The notes beneath the pieces were generated by a model that had not been told where the DNA came from, made no database searches, and saw only the letters and a program-made list of their open reading frames with translations. A stretch of 64,000 nt of DNA from the NCBI GenBank assembly GCA_016722565.1, contig JADKIU010000007.1, forward strand, positions 434,001-498,000. Direction: 5' to 3'. Positions 1 to 7,484 of this stretch are shown piece after piece (position 1 is the first letter of the stretch; each line of letters opens with the position of its first letter). A program made the translations under genes and the position numbers. Source of the DNA: Bacteroidota bacterium (GTDB lineage: Bacteria > Bacteroidota > Bacteroidia > 2-12-FULL-35-15).

Positions 1-2
1 AC

Positions 3-2424
3 CCTGATTATTATAAATGGACACAATGGATTTTTATCCAGCTTTTTAATTCCTGGTACAACCCGGAAACAAATAAAGCAGAAAACATTTCGACACTTAT
101 AGAGAAATTTCGGAGCGGCTCCCTCTCCTTTGGAGAGGGCCGGGGTGAGGTCTGGGAGAAGCTTGATGAAAAACAACAATCAGACTTACTTCTCGAATAC
201 CGACTAGCATACTTGAGCGATACCATGGTTAATTGGTGTCCGCAATTAGGAACTGTATTAGCGAATGAAGAAGTGAAAGATGGCGTTTCGGAGCGTGGCG
301 GATATCCTGTTGAACGCAAGTTGATGAAACAATGGAGTTTGCGCATCACTGCGTATGCTGACAGATTGTTAGCCGATTTGGATGGCATCGATTGGACCGA
401 ATCCATCAAGGAAGCACAACGCAACTGGATTGGCAAATCAGAAGGAACATCCTTGAAGTTCAAAGTTGAGAATTCTAGTTCTGAAATAGAAGTTTTTACA
501 ACAAGACCGGATACCATCTTCGGAGTTTCTTTTGTAACACTTGCTCCAGAGCATGAATTGGTTGGTCAACTAACAACACCTCAACAAAAAACTGCAGTAG
601 AAGAATACATCACGTTTGCAAAAAACAGAAGCGAACGTGAACGCATGGCGGATGTAAAAAAGATTACCGGTGTATTTACCGGTGCTTATGTGATTCATCC
701 ATTCACCGGAAAACAAATTCCCATTTGGTTAGGAGATTATGTGTTGGCCGGATACGGAACGGGTGCTGTAATGGCTGTTCCTATGCACGATGCCAGAGAT
801 TATGCTTTTGCTAAACACTTCGAAAGTGATTTACATTTGCAATTGAAAAGAATACTTTTAAAAATTGGTGAAGCTTTAATCAAAAGAAGATCTATATGAA
901 GCAAAAGAAGGGAAACTTATTGATTCCGATTTTCTAAATGGATTGGAAGTAAAAGATGCAATCAAAAAAGCAATTGCAAAAATTGAAGAACAAGGATTAG
1001 GAAAAGGAAAAACAAATTTCCGTTTGCGCGATGCCATCTTCGGCCGTCAGCGTTATTGGGGTGAACCAATTCCGGTGTATTATGAAAACGGAATTCCCAA
1101 AGTACTGGATGAAAACGAATTGCCACTTGTACTTCCGGAAGTAGATAAATATTTGCCGACTGAAACCGGTGAACCACCCTTGGCACGCGCAGCATCCTCA
1201 TGGAGAAAAGATGGAAAACACAAATACGAATATTCCACCATGCCTGGATGGGCTGGTTCGTCTTGGTATTTCCTGCGTTACATGGATGCTCACAACGAAA
1301 AAGAATTTGTTTCCAAGGAAGCAGCTAACTATTGGCAGAATGTAGACTTGTACATTGGAGGTGCTGAACATGCAACCGGACATTTATTGTATGTTCGCTT
1401 CTGGACAAAATTTTTGAACGACTTAGGTTTGATTCCTGTCACTGAACCTGCAAAGAAATTGATTAATCAAGGGATGATTCAGGGGGTTAGTAGTTTTGTG
1501 TATAGAATTGGAACAAACATTTTTATTTCAAAAAACAGAATAGGTGGTCCTTTATCTGTAGAAGAATTAAAACTAACTGGCCTTGAAAGAAACGATCCTA
1601 ATGTAACTCCACTTCACGTTGATGTAAACATTGTAAATAATAATGTTTTGGATATTGATGCTTTCAGAAATTGGAGAGAAGAATATAAAAATGCAGAATT
1701 TATTAGAGAAGATGGTAAATACATCTGCGGTAGCGAAGTAGAAAAAATGTCCAAATCAAAATGGAATGTTGTTTCTCCTGATACCATTGTTGAACAACAA
1801 GGTGCTGACACTTTGCGTTTATACGAAATGTTTCTTGGACCCTTGGAACAAAGCAAACCATGGAATACCAGTGGAATTAGCGGTGTTAGCAATTTCATTC
1901 GCAAACTTTGGAGATTGTATCACATTGGAGATGCATTGAATATTAGCGATGAACCTGCAACAAAACCGGAACTAAAAGCCTTACACAAAACCATCAAAAA
2001 AATCGTTCACGACATTGAGAATTTTTCGTTCAATACTTCGGTGAGTAATTTTATGATTTGTGTAAACGAGTTGACAGATTTGAAATGCAACAAACGTGAA
2101 ATATTAGAACCACTTGCCATCATCATTGCTCCATACGCGCCTCACATTGCAGAAGAACTTTGGAGCAAGTTGGGACATGCCACAAGTATTTCTTACGCAA
2201 CGTTTCCTGAAGTAAACGAATCGTATTTGGTTGAAAGTGCATTTAGTTATCCGGTTTCATTCAATGGAAAAACACGTTTCTTTCAAGAGTATGATTTATC
2301 CTTAACCAAGGAACAAATCGAAAAAGAAGTCTTAACCCTGGAACAAACCCAAAAATACCTCGAAGGAAAGACTCCAAAGAAGATTATTGTGGTCCATAAC
2401 AAGATCGTAAATATTGTAATTTAA
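3..2424 (+). CDS. leuS: Leucyl-tRNA synthetase, 5'-partial and frameshifted
   Basis: Class I synthetase that charges tRNA-Leu for cytosolic translation. The frame is open from base 3, so the N-terminus with the HIGH motif lies before the window. Frame 3 carries the core and CP1 editing domain (NWCPQLGTVLANEEV, RNWIGKSEG, FTTRPDTIFG, GTGAVMAVP) and hits a stop at 897-899. Frame 1 resumes at 886 (EDLYEAKEGK) and continues through RQRYWGEPIP, the KMSKS motif at 1744-1758, the anticodon-binding domain and the C-terminus. The junction is the A4 run at 882-885, where one base is extra or two are missing. All motifs on both sides are intact, and the gene is normally single-copy and essential, so I infer an assembly indel rather than a pseudogene. 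An in-frame insert of repeat DNA lies at 117-151. Confidence 0.93.
117..151. repeat. Palindromic repeat element inside leuS
   Basis: A GC-rich stretch in an AT-rich gene. It holds the perfect hairpin CCCTCTCC-TTT-GGAGAGGG (121-139) followed by GCCGGGGTGAGG. It is translated in frame as SGSLSFGEGRGEV within the editing-domain region. From memory, this exact hairpin plus CCGGGGTGAGG recurs as a dispersed intergenic repeat in Bacteroidota genomes; its copy number here cannot be checked from one window. Confidence 0.6.
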
Positions 2425-2450
2425 GTCGATTTCGACTGATTTTTGATTAA

Positions 2451-2477
2451 AAAAGGAGCATTTTTGCTCCTTTTTTG
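2451..2477 (+). terminator. Rho-independent terminator of leuS
   Basis: Stem GGAGCA (2455-2460), loop TTTT, stem TGCTCC (2465-2470), then a T6 run. It starts about 27 bases after the leuS stop. Confidence 0.8.
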
Positions 2478-2617
2478 TTGTTTTAAGCAAAAAACGACAA
2501 AAAACACCTCTTCACCGATTGTTTAAAAACGCCCACAACAATCCTTAAGGAATCACGTATATAGGTAACGGTTTGGCATAGCATTTGAATATCCCTTGTC
2601 AACTAATTCTAAACAGT

Positions 2618-3445
2618 ATGAAAAAGTTTGTTTTAATAGGAACAGTTGTAATGATCGCAGGTATTGCCTGTATCTCATTTCAGAAAGAAAAAGCATTGCC
2701 GTCAATTGAAAATAACGGCCCGGTGAAAGAGCTTCCTGTCATCAATAACGAAGCTTTTAAACGTGGTGAGCTATTGACCTTCCGCATGCATTACGGAATT
2801 ATTGATGCCGGTGTGGCAACACTTGGTATTACCGAAGAAGAAAAAGAAATTGCCGGAAGAAAAACCTACCATGTAATTGGTTTAGGACAATCCAGAGGAG
2901 CATTCGACCTTTTCTTTAAAGTGCGTGACCGCTACGAAACATACATTGACGATCAATCCATTGTGCCTTGGATTTTTTTAAGACATGTGGATGAAGGCGG
3001 TTATAAAATTGATCAGAGTTATGTATTTAACCACTACAGCGAAAAAGTAAATGTTGGAGAAGGTGAAACATTCGATATCGAACCGAATATGCAAGACATG
3101 TTATCTGCATTTTATGCGGCAAGAAATTTAGATTTAGGTGGCGCAAAACCCGGAGAAACCTATGCAATTAAATGTTTTATGGACAAAGAAGTTTGGCCAT
3201 TAAAAGTAAAGTTCATCGGTCGCGAAACCATCACCACCGGACTTGGAACATTCAAATGTTTGAAATACCGCCCAATTGTACAAAAAGGACGTGTATTTAA
3301 ACACGAAGAAGATTTGAATATTTGGATTACTGACGATAAAAACCACATTCCTATTTTAGGACAAGCTGATGTGTTAGTCGGTTCTATCAAAGCAGAATTA
3401 AAATCCTATAAAGGATTAGCTCATCCTGTTGCCAAGGTGAATTAA
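2618..3445 (+). CDS. DUF3108 domain-containing exported protein
   Basis: A 275-residue protein of the DUF3108 family, whose function is not established. The N-terminus MKKFVLIGTVVMIAG is a signal peptide. The mature part shows the family's signatures: an early GELLTFRMHYGIIDAGVATL block, then an FKVRDRYETYID segment, and a late GLGTFKCLKYRP and EEDLNIWITDDKNHIP block. I chose ATG 2618 because an in-frame ATG at 2585 would add 11 residues ahead of the signal peptide. The gene is monocistronic: leuS ends at a terminator upstream and another terminator follows at 3464. The likely location is periplasm or outer-membrane periphery, by inference from the signal peptide only. Confidence 0.8.
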   Translation: MKKFVLIGTVVMIAGIACISFQKEKALPSIENNGPVKELPVINNEAFKRGELLTFRMHYGIIDAGVATLGITEEEKEIAGRKTYHVIGLGQSRGAFDLFFKVRDRYETYIDDQSIVPWIFLRHVDEGGYKIDQSYVFNHYSEKVNVGEGETFDIEPNMQDMLSAFYAARNLDLGGAKPGETYAIKCFMDKEVWPLKVKFIGRETITTGLGTFKCLKYRPIVQKGRVFKHEEDLNIWITDDKNHIPILGQADVLVGSIKAELKSYKGLAHPVAKVN

Positions 3446-3463
3446 GCAACATCCCCATACGCG

Positions 3464-3497
3464 AAAAACGCCATTCTGAAAAGAGTGGCGTTTTTTA
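3464..3497 (+). terminator. Terminator after DUF3108 gene
   Basis: Stem AACGCCA (from 3467), matching TGGCGTT (3486-3492) across a 12-base loop, followed by a T6 run. Confidence 0.75.
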
Positions 3498-3507
3498 TTA
3501 CCGATGT

Positions 3508-3643
3508 TAAATCCCTAAAGGGATTAAGCATGTTTTAAATAGTGCAAAATATGATTCTTCGTTTTATAATCCCGTTGGGATGATATATCAGTAGAAAAAA
3601 CATCAACAACCGGAATAAAAATCCCGTAGGGATGATATATTGC
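3508..3643. repeat. Three copies of an AATCCC-N-GGGAT repeat
   Basis: Three related palindromic units lie in the gap before the next gene: AAATCCCTAAAGGGATT at about 3508-3526, ATCCCGTTGGGATGATATAT at about 3569-3588 and ATCCCGTAGGGATGATATAT at 3621-3640. The last two share both the hairpin and its right flank; the first shares only the hairpin. The pattern resembles the dispersed ATCCCGTAGGGAT repeats I know from Bacteroidota genomes. No gene is visible in 3498-3740. Confidence 0.65.
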
Positions 3644-3740
3644 AATACCGAAAGCACGACATTGTATGTCTGACGACTATCATTTTTTATAATTATAAGC
3701 TTTTACTATCTTGCACCTGAATTAAACAAAGTGCTGAACT

Positions 3741-4709
3741 ATGGAATTAAAACCTGAAATAGTAGAACGTATTAAATTGTTGGATGAAAAATTCCAGGCA
3801 ATGGGACAAGATCTATCATCTTATTTGGATGGATTACTTTATGCCGATTATTTAACCTATTGGGATTACATTCACCTCGACACCTTGTTGAGTTTACAAA
3901 GCCCGAAAACAAAAATACCTGATGAAGAAATTTTTATCATGTATCACCAAATAACAGAATTGTATTTTAAACTTTGTTTACACGAATACAATCAGATTGC
4001 GGATAAAAAAGACATCGATGTAAAATTCTTTACGGAACGCATTGGCCGTATCAACCGCTACTTTGAAGGATTAATTTCTTCTTTCGACATTATGGTGGAT
4101 GGAATGGATCCAAAACAATTTTTGAAATTCCGAATGAGTTTATTGCCTGCCAGCGGATTTCAATCAGGGCAATACCGAATGATTGAAATTTGTTCGACTA
4201 CTTTTAAAAATTTAGTTGCGAAAGATGTTCGTCCGAATTTTTCTGATGATGTGAACGATGCACAAATTGAAAAGATGTATGAACACATCTATTGGAAAGC
4301 TGGAGCAACAGAGCTTGCAACAGGTAAAAAAACGTTGACATTAGTTCAGTTCGAAGAAAAATATCAGAAACAATTTATTGAGCTTGCAAAAAAATTCAAG
4401 CATACAAACTTGTTAGCGATTTATAAATCACTTTCGGCTGAAGACCAAAAAAATGAAAAATTGGTTTTAGCATTGCGACAAATGGATGTGAATGTCAACA
4501 TCAACTGGCCATTATCACATTATAAATCTGCTGTTCGTTACCTACAAAAAGATCCTGAAGACATTGCTGCTACTGGCGGAACCAACTGGCAAAAATATTT
4601 ACCTCCACGTTTTCAAAAACGTATTTTTTATCCGGAATTATGGAATGATCAAGAAGTGGATGAGTGGGGAAAAAGTTGGGTAAAGAGTGTTGCGTTTGGG
4701 CATAAGTAA
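3741..4709 (+). CDS. kynA: Tryptophan 2,3-dioxygenase family protein
   Basis: Haem enzyme that opens the indole ring of L-tryptophan to N-formylkynurenine, the first step of the kynurenine route. The 322 residues carry the family's landmarks. LTYWDYIHLDTLLSLQ is near residues 38-53. PDEEIFIMYHQITELYFKL contains H69, matching the active-site base of the family. WPLSHYKSAVRYL has H260 at the proximal haem-ligand position, followed by the ATGGTNWQKYL substrate-loop motif. Length and motif order fit bacterial TDO. No other kynurenine genes are adjacent; the gene faces a DAHP synthase on the opposite strand across a repeat pair. The ATG at 3741 is the only sensible start. A degraded promoter-like TATCTTGC sits at about 3707. 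Confidence 0.88.
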   Translation: MELKPEIVERIKLLDEKFQAMGQDLSSYLDGLLYADYLTYWDYIHLDTLLSLQSPKTKIPDEEIFIMYHQITELYFKLCLHEYNQIADKKDIDVKFFTERIGRINRYFEGLISSFDIMVDGMDPKQFLKFRMSLLPASGFQSGQYRMIEICSTTFKNLVAKDVRPNFSDDVNDAQIEKMYEHIYWKAGATELATGKKTLTLVQFEEKYQKQFIELAKKFKHTNLLAIYKSLSAEDQKNEKLVLALRQMDVNVNINWPLSHYKSAVRYLQKDPEDIAATGGTNWQKYLPPRFQKRIFYPELWNDQEVDEWGKSWVKSVAFGHK

Positions 4710-4764
4710 TTGATGGAATCTTTCATTAAGGAGCAGGTTCACCTTTCTTCGTATTATTAATTGG

Positions 4765-4826
4765 TCCTGCTTTACGCTACGATCTTTTTGTGAAAAACAA
4801 AAAGGATCTTTGCTTCAATCAGGGCT
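4765..4826 (-). repeat. 62-bp repeat unit, left copy
   Basis: Read on the minus strand it starts AGCCCTGATTGAAGC and ends TAAAGCAGGA, with an internal hairpin GATC-C-TTTTTGT and ACAAAAA-GATC. It aligns over its full 62 bases with the unit at 4868-4929 in opposite orientation. It lies between convergent genes, so the hairpin may also serve as a terminator. Confidence 0.65.
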
Positions 4827-4867
4827 ATCGATTAAATTATTCTTACTAAGGATAAATATTATTTTAT

Positions 4868-4929
4868 AGCCCCGATTGTAGTGGAAATCCTCTGAAGTGA
4901 AACGAAAGAGATTGAAACGAAAAGCGGGT
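4868..4929 (+). repeat. 62-bp repeat unit, right copy
   Basis: Starts AGCCCCGATTGTAGTGG and ends AAAAGCGGGT, the same frame of conserved ends as the left copy (AGCCC-GATTG-AG and AAGC-GG). The inner hairpin is more diverged. The two units point toward each other's 5' ends and leave 41 bases between them. The rest of the 266-base gap 4710-4975 shows no gene. Confidence 0.65.
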
Positions 4930-4975
4930 GAAAGTATCTTTGCAGCGACAAGATAAACTGCTCCAAATATTCGGT

Positions 4976-6094
4976 CTACTTCTTATTAACCTTATTCATC
5001 ACATCCGTTTGTCTACGAATAGATTCATCGTGTATCAATTGATACAATCCTTTTATAAAATCTTTTGGAAGCCCCATTGCATCGGCATTGGACAAACTGC
5101 TATCAATCAATTTTTTCCAATGTGCAACTTGTAGAATCGTCAAATTATTTGCGCGCTTGTATTCTCCTATTTGTGTTGACACCGCCATTCGTTTTGCCAA
5201 CAGCTCCAACAAATCATTGTCTAATTTTTGAATGATGCAACGCAGTTCATCTAACTTCGATTGCAATTCTAAATTTTCAATTGCAGCTGAACGAATCTGT
5301 AAGTCGGAAATAATTTCTTTTAACTCGTACGGAGTAATCTGTTGCTTTGCATCGCTCAACGCCACACTCGGATTACGATGTGTTTCAATCATCAATCCGT
5401 CCATATCCATATCCATTGCCTTTTGAGAAATGTATGGAATCAATTCGGGTGTTCCGCCAATATGAGAAGGATCGCAAAAAATCGGTAATTCCGGACAAGC
5501 TGCTTTGAGTTCAATTGCCAATTCCCACTTTGGAGAATTGCGGAATGGTCCGTTATCATAGGAATGAAAGCCACGATGAATCGCTCCAATTTTTTTAATC
5601 CCGGCATTGTTTACTCTTTCCAATGCTCCTGCCCACAATTGTAAATCGGGATAGATCGGGTTTTTTACGAAGACAGGAATATCAACTCCTTTTAATGCAT
5701 CTGCAATTTCCTGTACAGAAAAAGGATTCACCGTTGTACGTGCACCAATCCATAAAATATCGATTCCAGCCTTCAAACATTTTTCAACGTGATCAGCCGT
5801 TGCAACTTCTGTTGCGGTTAACAATCCCGTTTGTTGTTTTACCAACTTCATCCATTCTAAACCAATATCACCAATGCCTTCAAAGGTATTCGGACGCGTA
5901 CGTGGTTTCCAGATACCGGCACGAAAAATCGCATTCGGATAAAATGCAGCAATGTTTTTTGCCGTTTCCAAAAGTTGTTCTTCGCTTTCGGCACTGCAAG
6001 GACCTGCAATTAAGCCTGGTTTCGAGTAATTCGGAAACCAAGTAGTTAATGGTTGTATGTTAAGGTCTAATTTCAAATTATATAAAGTTACCAC
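4976..6094 (-). CDS. Bifunctional DAHP synthase / chorismate mutase (type II CM)
   Basis: Joins the first shikimate-pathway step (PEP plus erythrose-4-phosphate to DAHP) to chorismate mutase, which leads to prephenate for Phe and Tyr. Residues about 25-270 are the DAHP synthase barrel of the KdsA-like type (LIAGPCSAES, FRAGIWKPRT, LWIGARTTVNP, VFVKNP, CDPSHIGG, DGLMIETHRNP). Residues about 285-365 are an AroQ chorismate mutase (LRCIIQKLDNDLLELLAKRM, IGEYKR). There is no in-frame ATG near the N-terminus. The longest frame starts at GTG 6094, inside a repeat; TTG at 6076 gives MKLDLNIQPL, a more family-like start, which I prefer. It lies downstream of the deoxyhypusine synthase homologue on the same strand. 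Confidence 0.93.
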   Translation of the reverse strand: MVTLYNLKLDLNIQPLTTWFPNYSKPGLIAGPCSAESEEQLLETAKNIAAFYPNAIFRAGIWKPRTRPNTFEGIGDIGLEWMKLVKQQTGLLTATEVATADHVEKCLKAGIDILWIGARTTVNPFSVQEIADALKGVDIPVFVKNPIYPDLQLWAGALERVNNAGIKKIGAIHRGFHSYDNGPFRNSPKWELAIELKAACPELPIFCDPSHIGGTPELIPYISQKAMDMDMDGLMIETHRNPSVALSDAKQQITPYELKEIISDLQIRSAAIENLELQSKLDELRCIIQKLDNDLLELLAKRMAVSTQIGEYKRANNLTILQVAHWKKLIDSSLSNADAMGLPKDFIKGLYQLIHDESIRRQTDVMNKVNKK

Positions 6095-6158
6095 TAAGGC
6101 ACTAAGTTCACAAAGAAAATAAAATTAAAAATTCTTAGTGTGCTTAGTGCCTTAGTGG
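6091..6158. repeat. Inverted repeat CCACTAAGGCACTAAG
   Basis: The 16-base arm CCACTAAGGCACTAAG (6091-6106) is repeated exactly in reverse complement at 6143-6158 across a 36-base A-rich spacer. It fills the gap between two minus-strand genes and overlaps the possible GTG start of the downstream one. Similar CACTAAGGCACTAAG strings are dispersed repeats in many bacterial genomes, from memory. Confidence 0.7.
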
Positions 6159-6166
6159 TGAAAAGT

Positions 6167-7141
6167 CTACCATCCGAGGATCCAAGCAAACATCAATGGT
6201 GCAACAATGGTCGCATCACTTTCTACAATGAATTTTGGTGTATGAATATCTAATTTCCCCCATGTAATTTTTTCGTTTGGAACAGCTCCTGAATAAGAAC
6301 CGTAGCTGGTTGTAGAGTCAGAAATCTGACAGAAATAGCTCCAGAAAGGAATGTCTTGCATTTCCATATCTTGGTACAACATTGGCACCACACAAATCGG
6401 GAAATCTCCGGCAATACCACCACCAATTTGGAAGAACCCTACTCCTTTTCCACCTGAATTTTTAGGATACCAATCCGCCAACCAAGCCATGTATTCGATA
6501 CCCGACTTCATGGTTGATGCTTTGATTTCTTTTTTAATTACATAGGAAGCAAAGATGTTTCCCATCGTTGAATCTTCCCAACCCGGAACCACCATTGGCA
6601 AATTACGTTCAGCAGCAGCCAACATCCATGAATCTTTCGGGTCAATTTCATAATATTGTTGCAATTCACCGCTCAATAGGATTTTGTACATGAATTCATG
6701 CGGGAAAAAGCGTTCTCCTTTGTCATCCGCATCTTTCCATATTTTATGAATGTGCTTTTGTAATCTGCGGAATGCTTCTTCTTCCGGAATACAGGTATCA
6801 GTAACACGGTTGTAATGGTTTTCTAATAAATCCCATTCTTCCTGCGGAGATAAATCTCTGTAGTTTGGAACACGCTTATAGTGTGAGTGTGCTACCAAAT
6901 TCATGATATCCTCTTCTAAATTGGCTCCTGTACAGGAAATAATGTCAATTTTCCCTTGACGAATCATTTCTGCTAATGATTTACCCAATTCAGCTGTACT
7001 CATAGCACCGGCAAGGGTCACCATCATTTTACCACCTTCTGTTAAATGGGTTTCGTATCCTTTGGCAGCGTCTACCAAAGCGGCTGCATTAAAGTGTTTA
7101 TAATGTTTTTCAATAAAATTTGAAATCGGTCCTTTGCTCAT
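6167..7141 (-). CDS. Deoxyhypusine synthase family protein
   Basis: A 324-residue homologue of eukaryotic and archaeal deoxyhypusine synthase, a spermidine- and NAD-dependent aminobutyl transferase. Visible blocks are KMMVTLAGAMSTAELGKSLAEMI and DIISCTGANLEED near the N-terminus, VVPGWEDSTMGN mid-protein, and YGSYSGAVPNEKITWGKLDI near the end. K296 in the WGK motif is at the position of the catalytic lysine of the family. Bacteria lack eIF5A, so the substrate is probably not a protein. Some bacterial homologues are reported to make homospermidine from polyamines; that is family knowledge and untested here. A TACTTTTG promoter box (minus strand) lies 36 bases upstream of the ATG. Confidence 0.85.
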   Translation of the reverse strand: MSKGPISNFIEKHYKHFNAAALVDAAKGYETHLTEGGKMMVTLAGAMSTAELGKSLAEMIRQGKIDIISCTGANLEEDIMNLVAHSHYKRVPNYRDLSPQEEWDLLENHYNRVTDTCIPEEEAFRRLQKHIHKIWKDADDKGERFFPHEFMYKILLSGELQQYYEIDPKDSWMLAAAERNLPMVVPGWEDSTMGNIFASYVIKKEIKASTMKSGIEYMAWLADWYPKNSGGKGVGFFQIGGGIAGDFPICVVPMLYQDMEMQDIPFWSYFCQISDSTTSYGSYSGAVPNEKITWGKLDIHTPKFIVESDATIVAPLMFAWILGW

Positions 7142-7176
7142 GATTATGGTTTTTGTATATTATATGTATGAAGGTG

Positions 7177-7184
7177 CAAAAGTA
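7177..7184 (-). promoter_or_regulatory. Promoter -7 box, TACTTTTG
   Basis: The minus strand reads TACTTTTG, a match to the Bacteroidota TAnnTTTG box, about 36 bases upstream of the deoxyhypusine synthase homologue. No clear TTG -33 element is seen at the usual spacing. Confidence 0.45.
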
Positions 7185-7267
7185 AGAGATAATTAAAAAT
7201 ATCGGGTGGTTAATGTAAAAAATATGTTACCTGTTCATTATCTGTTAATTACTATTGAAAACTGCGA

Positions 7268-7297
7268 TTGACATCTAAAAAAAAGGTTGTACATTTG
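7268..7297 (+). promoter_or_regulatory. Bacteroidota-type promoter of the lamin-tail gene
   Basis: TTG at 7268-7270, 19-base spacer, TACATTTG at 7290-7297: a full match to TTG-N17-23-TAnnTTTG. The predicted start of transcription is near 7303-7306, leaving a leader of about 180 nt before the ATG at 7485. Confidence 0.7.
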
Positions 7298-7312
7298 TGC
7301 CGTAAATTAATA

Positions 7313-7449
7313 GGGAGCGAACATCCTACAAGAATTCTTCACTCGAAGAGTATTCCGAAACCGCTCCCGTTCGGCTTTTAAAAAACTATTATTAAACCAA
7401 ATCACATGAAATAGCCATATGCCCTTGGTATATATATATTTAATATGGC
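7313..7449 (+). ncRNA. Structured 5' leader of unknown class
   Basis: About ten bases after the predicted transcription start, GGGAGCG (7313-7319) can pair with CGCTCCC (7362-7368). This encloses the small self-complementary segments AAGAATTCTT and ACTC-GAA-GAGT. A second hairpin, GCCATAT (7414-7420) with ATATGGC (7443-7449), sits just ahead of the start codon. I do not recognise a known riboswitch or T-box in it. It could be a cis-regulatory leader, a small RNA, or chance pairing. It accounts for the gene-free stretch 7142-7484. Confidence 0.35.
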
Positions 7450-7484
7450 GTATTCCATGTACAACTTAAAAAACAAATAAACAC

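Noticed and set aside
943..2424. Second leuS frame as an independent split synthetase subunit
   Set aside because: Split LeuRS exists in Aquifex, but here the two frames overlap at an A-run and the homology continues through the break without a start codon at the junction.
4928..5134. 68-residue plus-strand open frame at the end of the DAHP synthase gene
   Set aside because: It overlaps the repeat unit and the antisense of the chorismate mutase domain and has no conserved pattern.
7406..7414. Two-codon upstream frame ATGAAATAG in the leader
   Set aside because: It resembles a minimal regulatory uORF, but nine bases in AT-rich DNA occur by chance and nothing ties it to control.
7431..7444. 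TATATATATATTTAAT tract
   Set aside because: Simple AT-rich low-complexity stretch in the leader; too short to call a repeat array or an origin feature.
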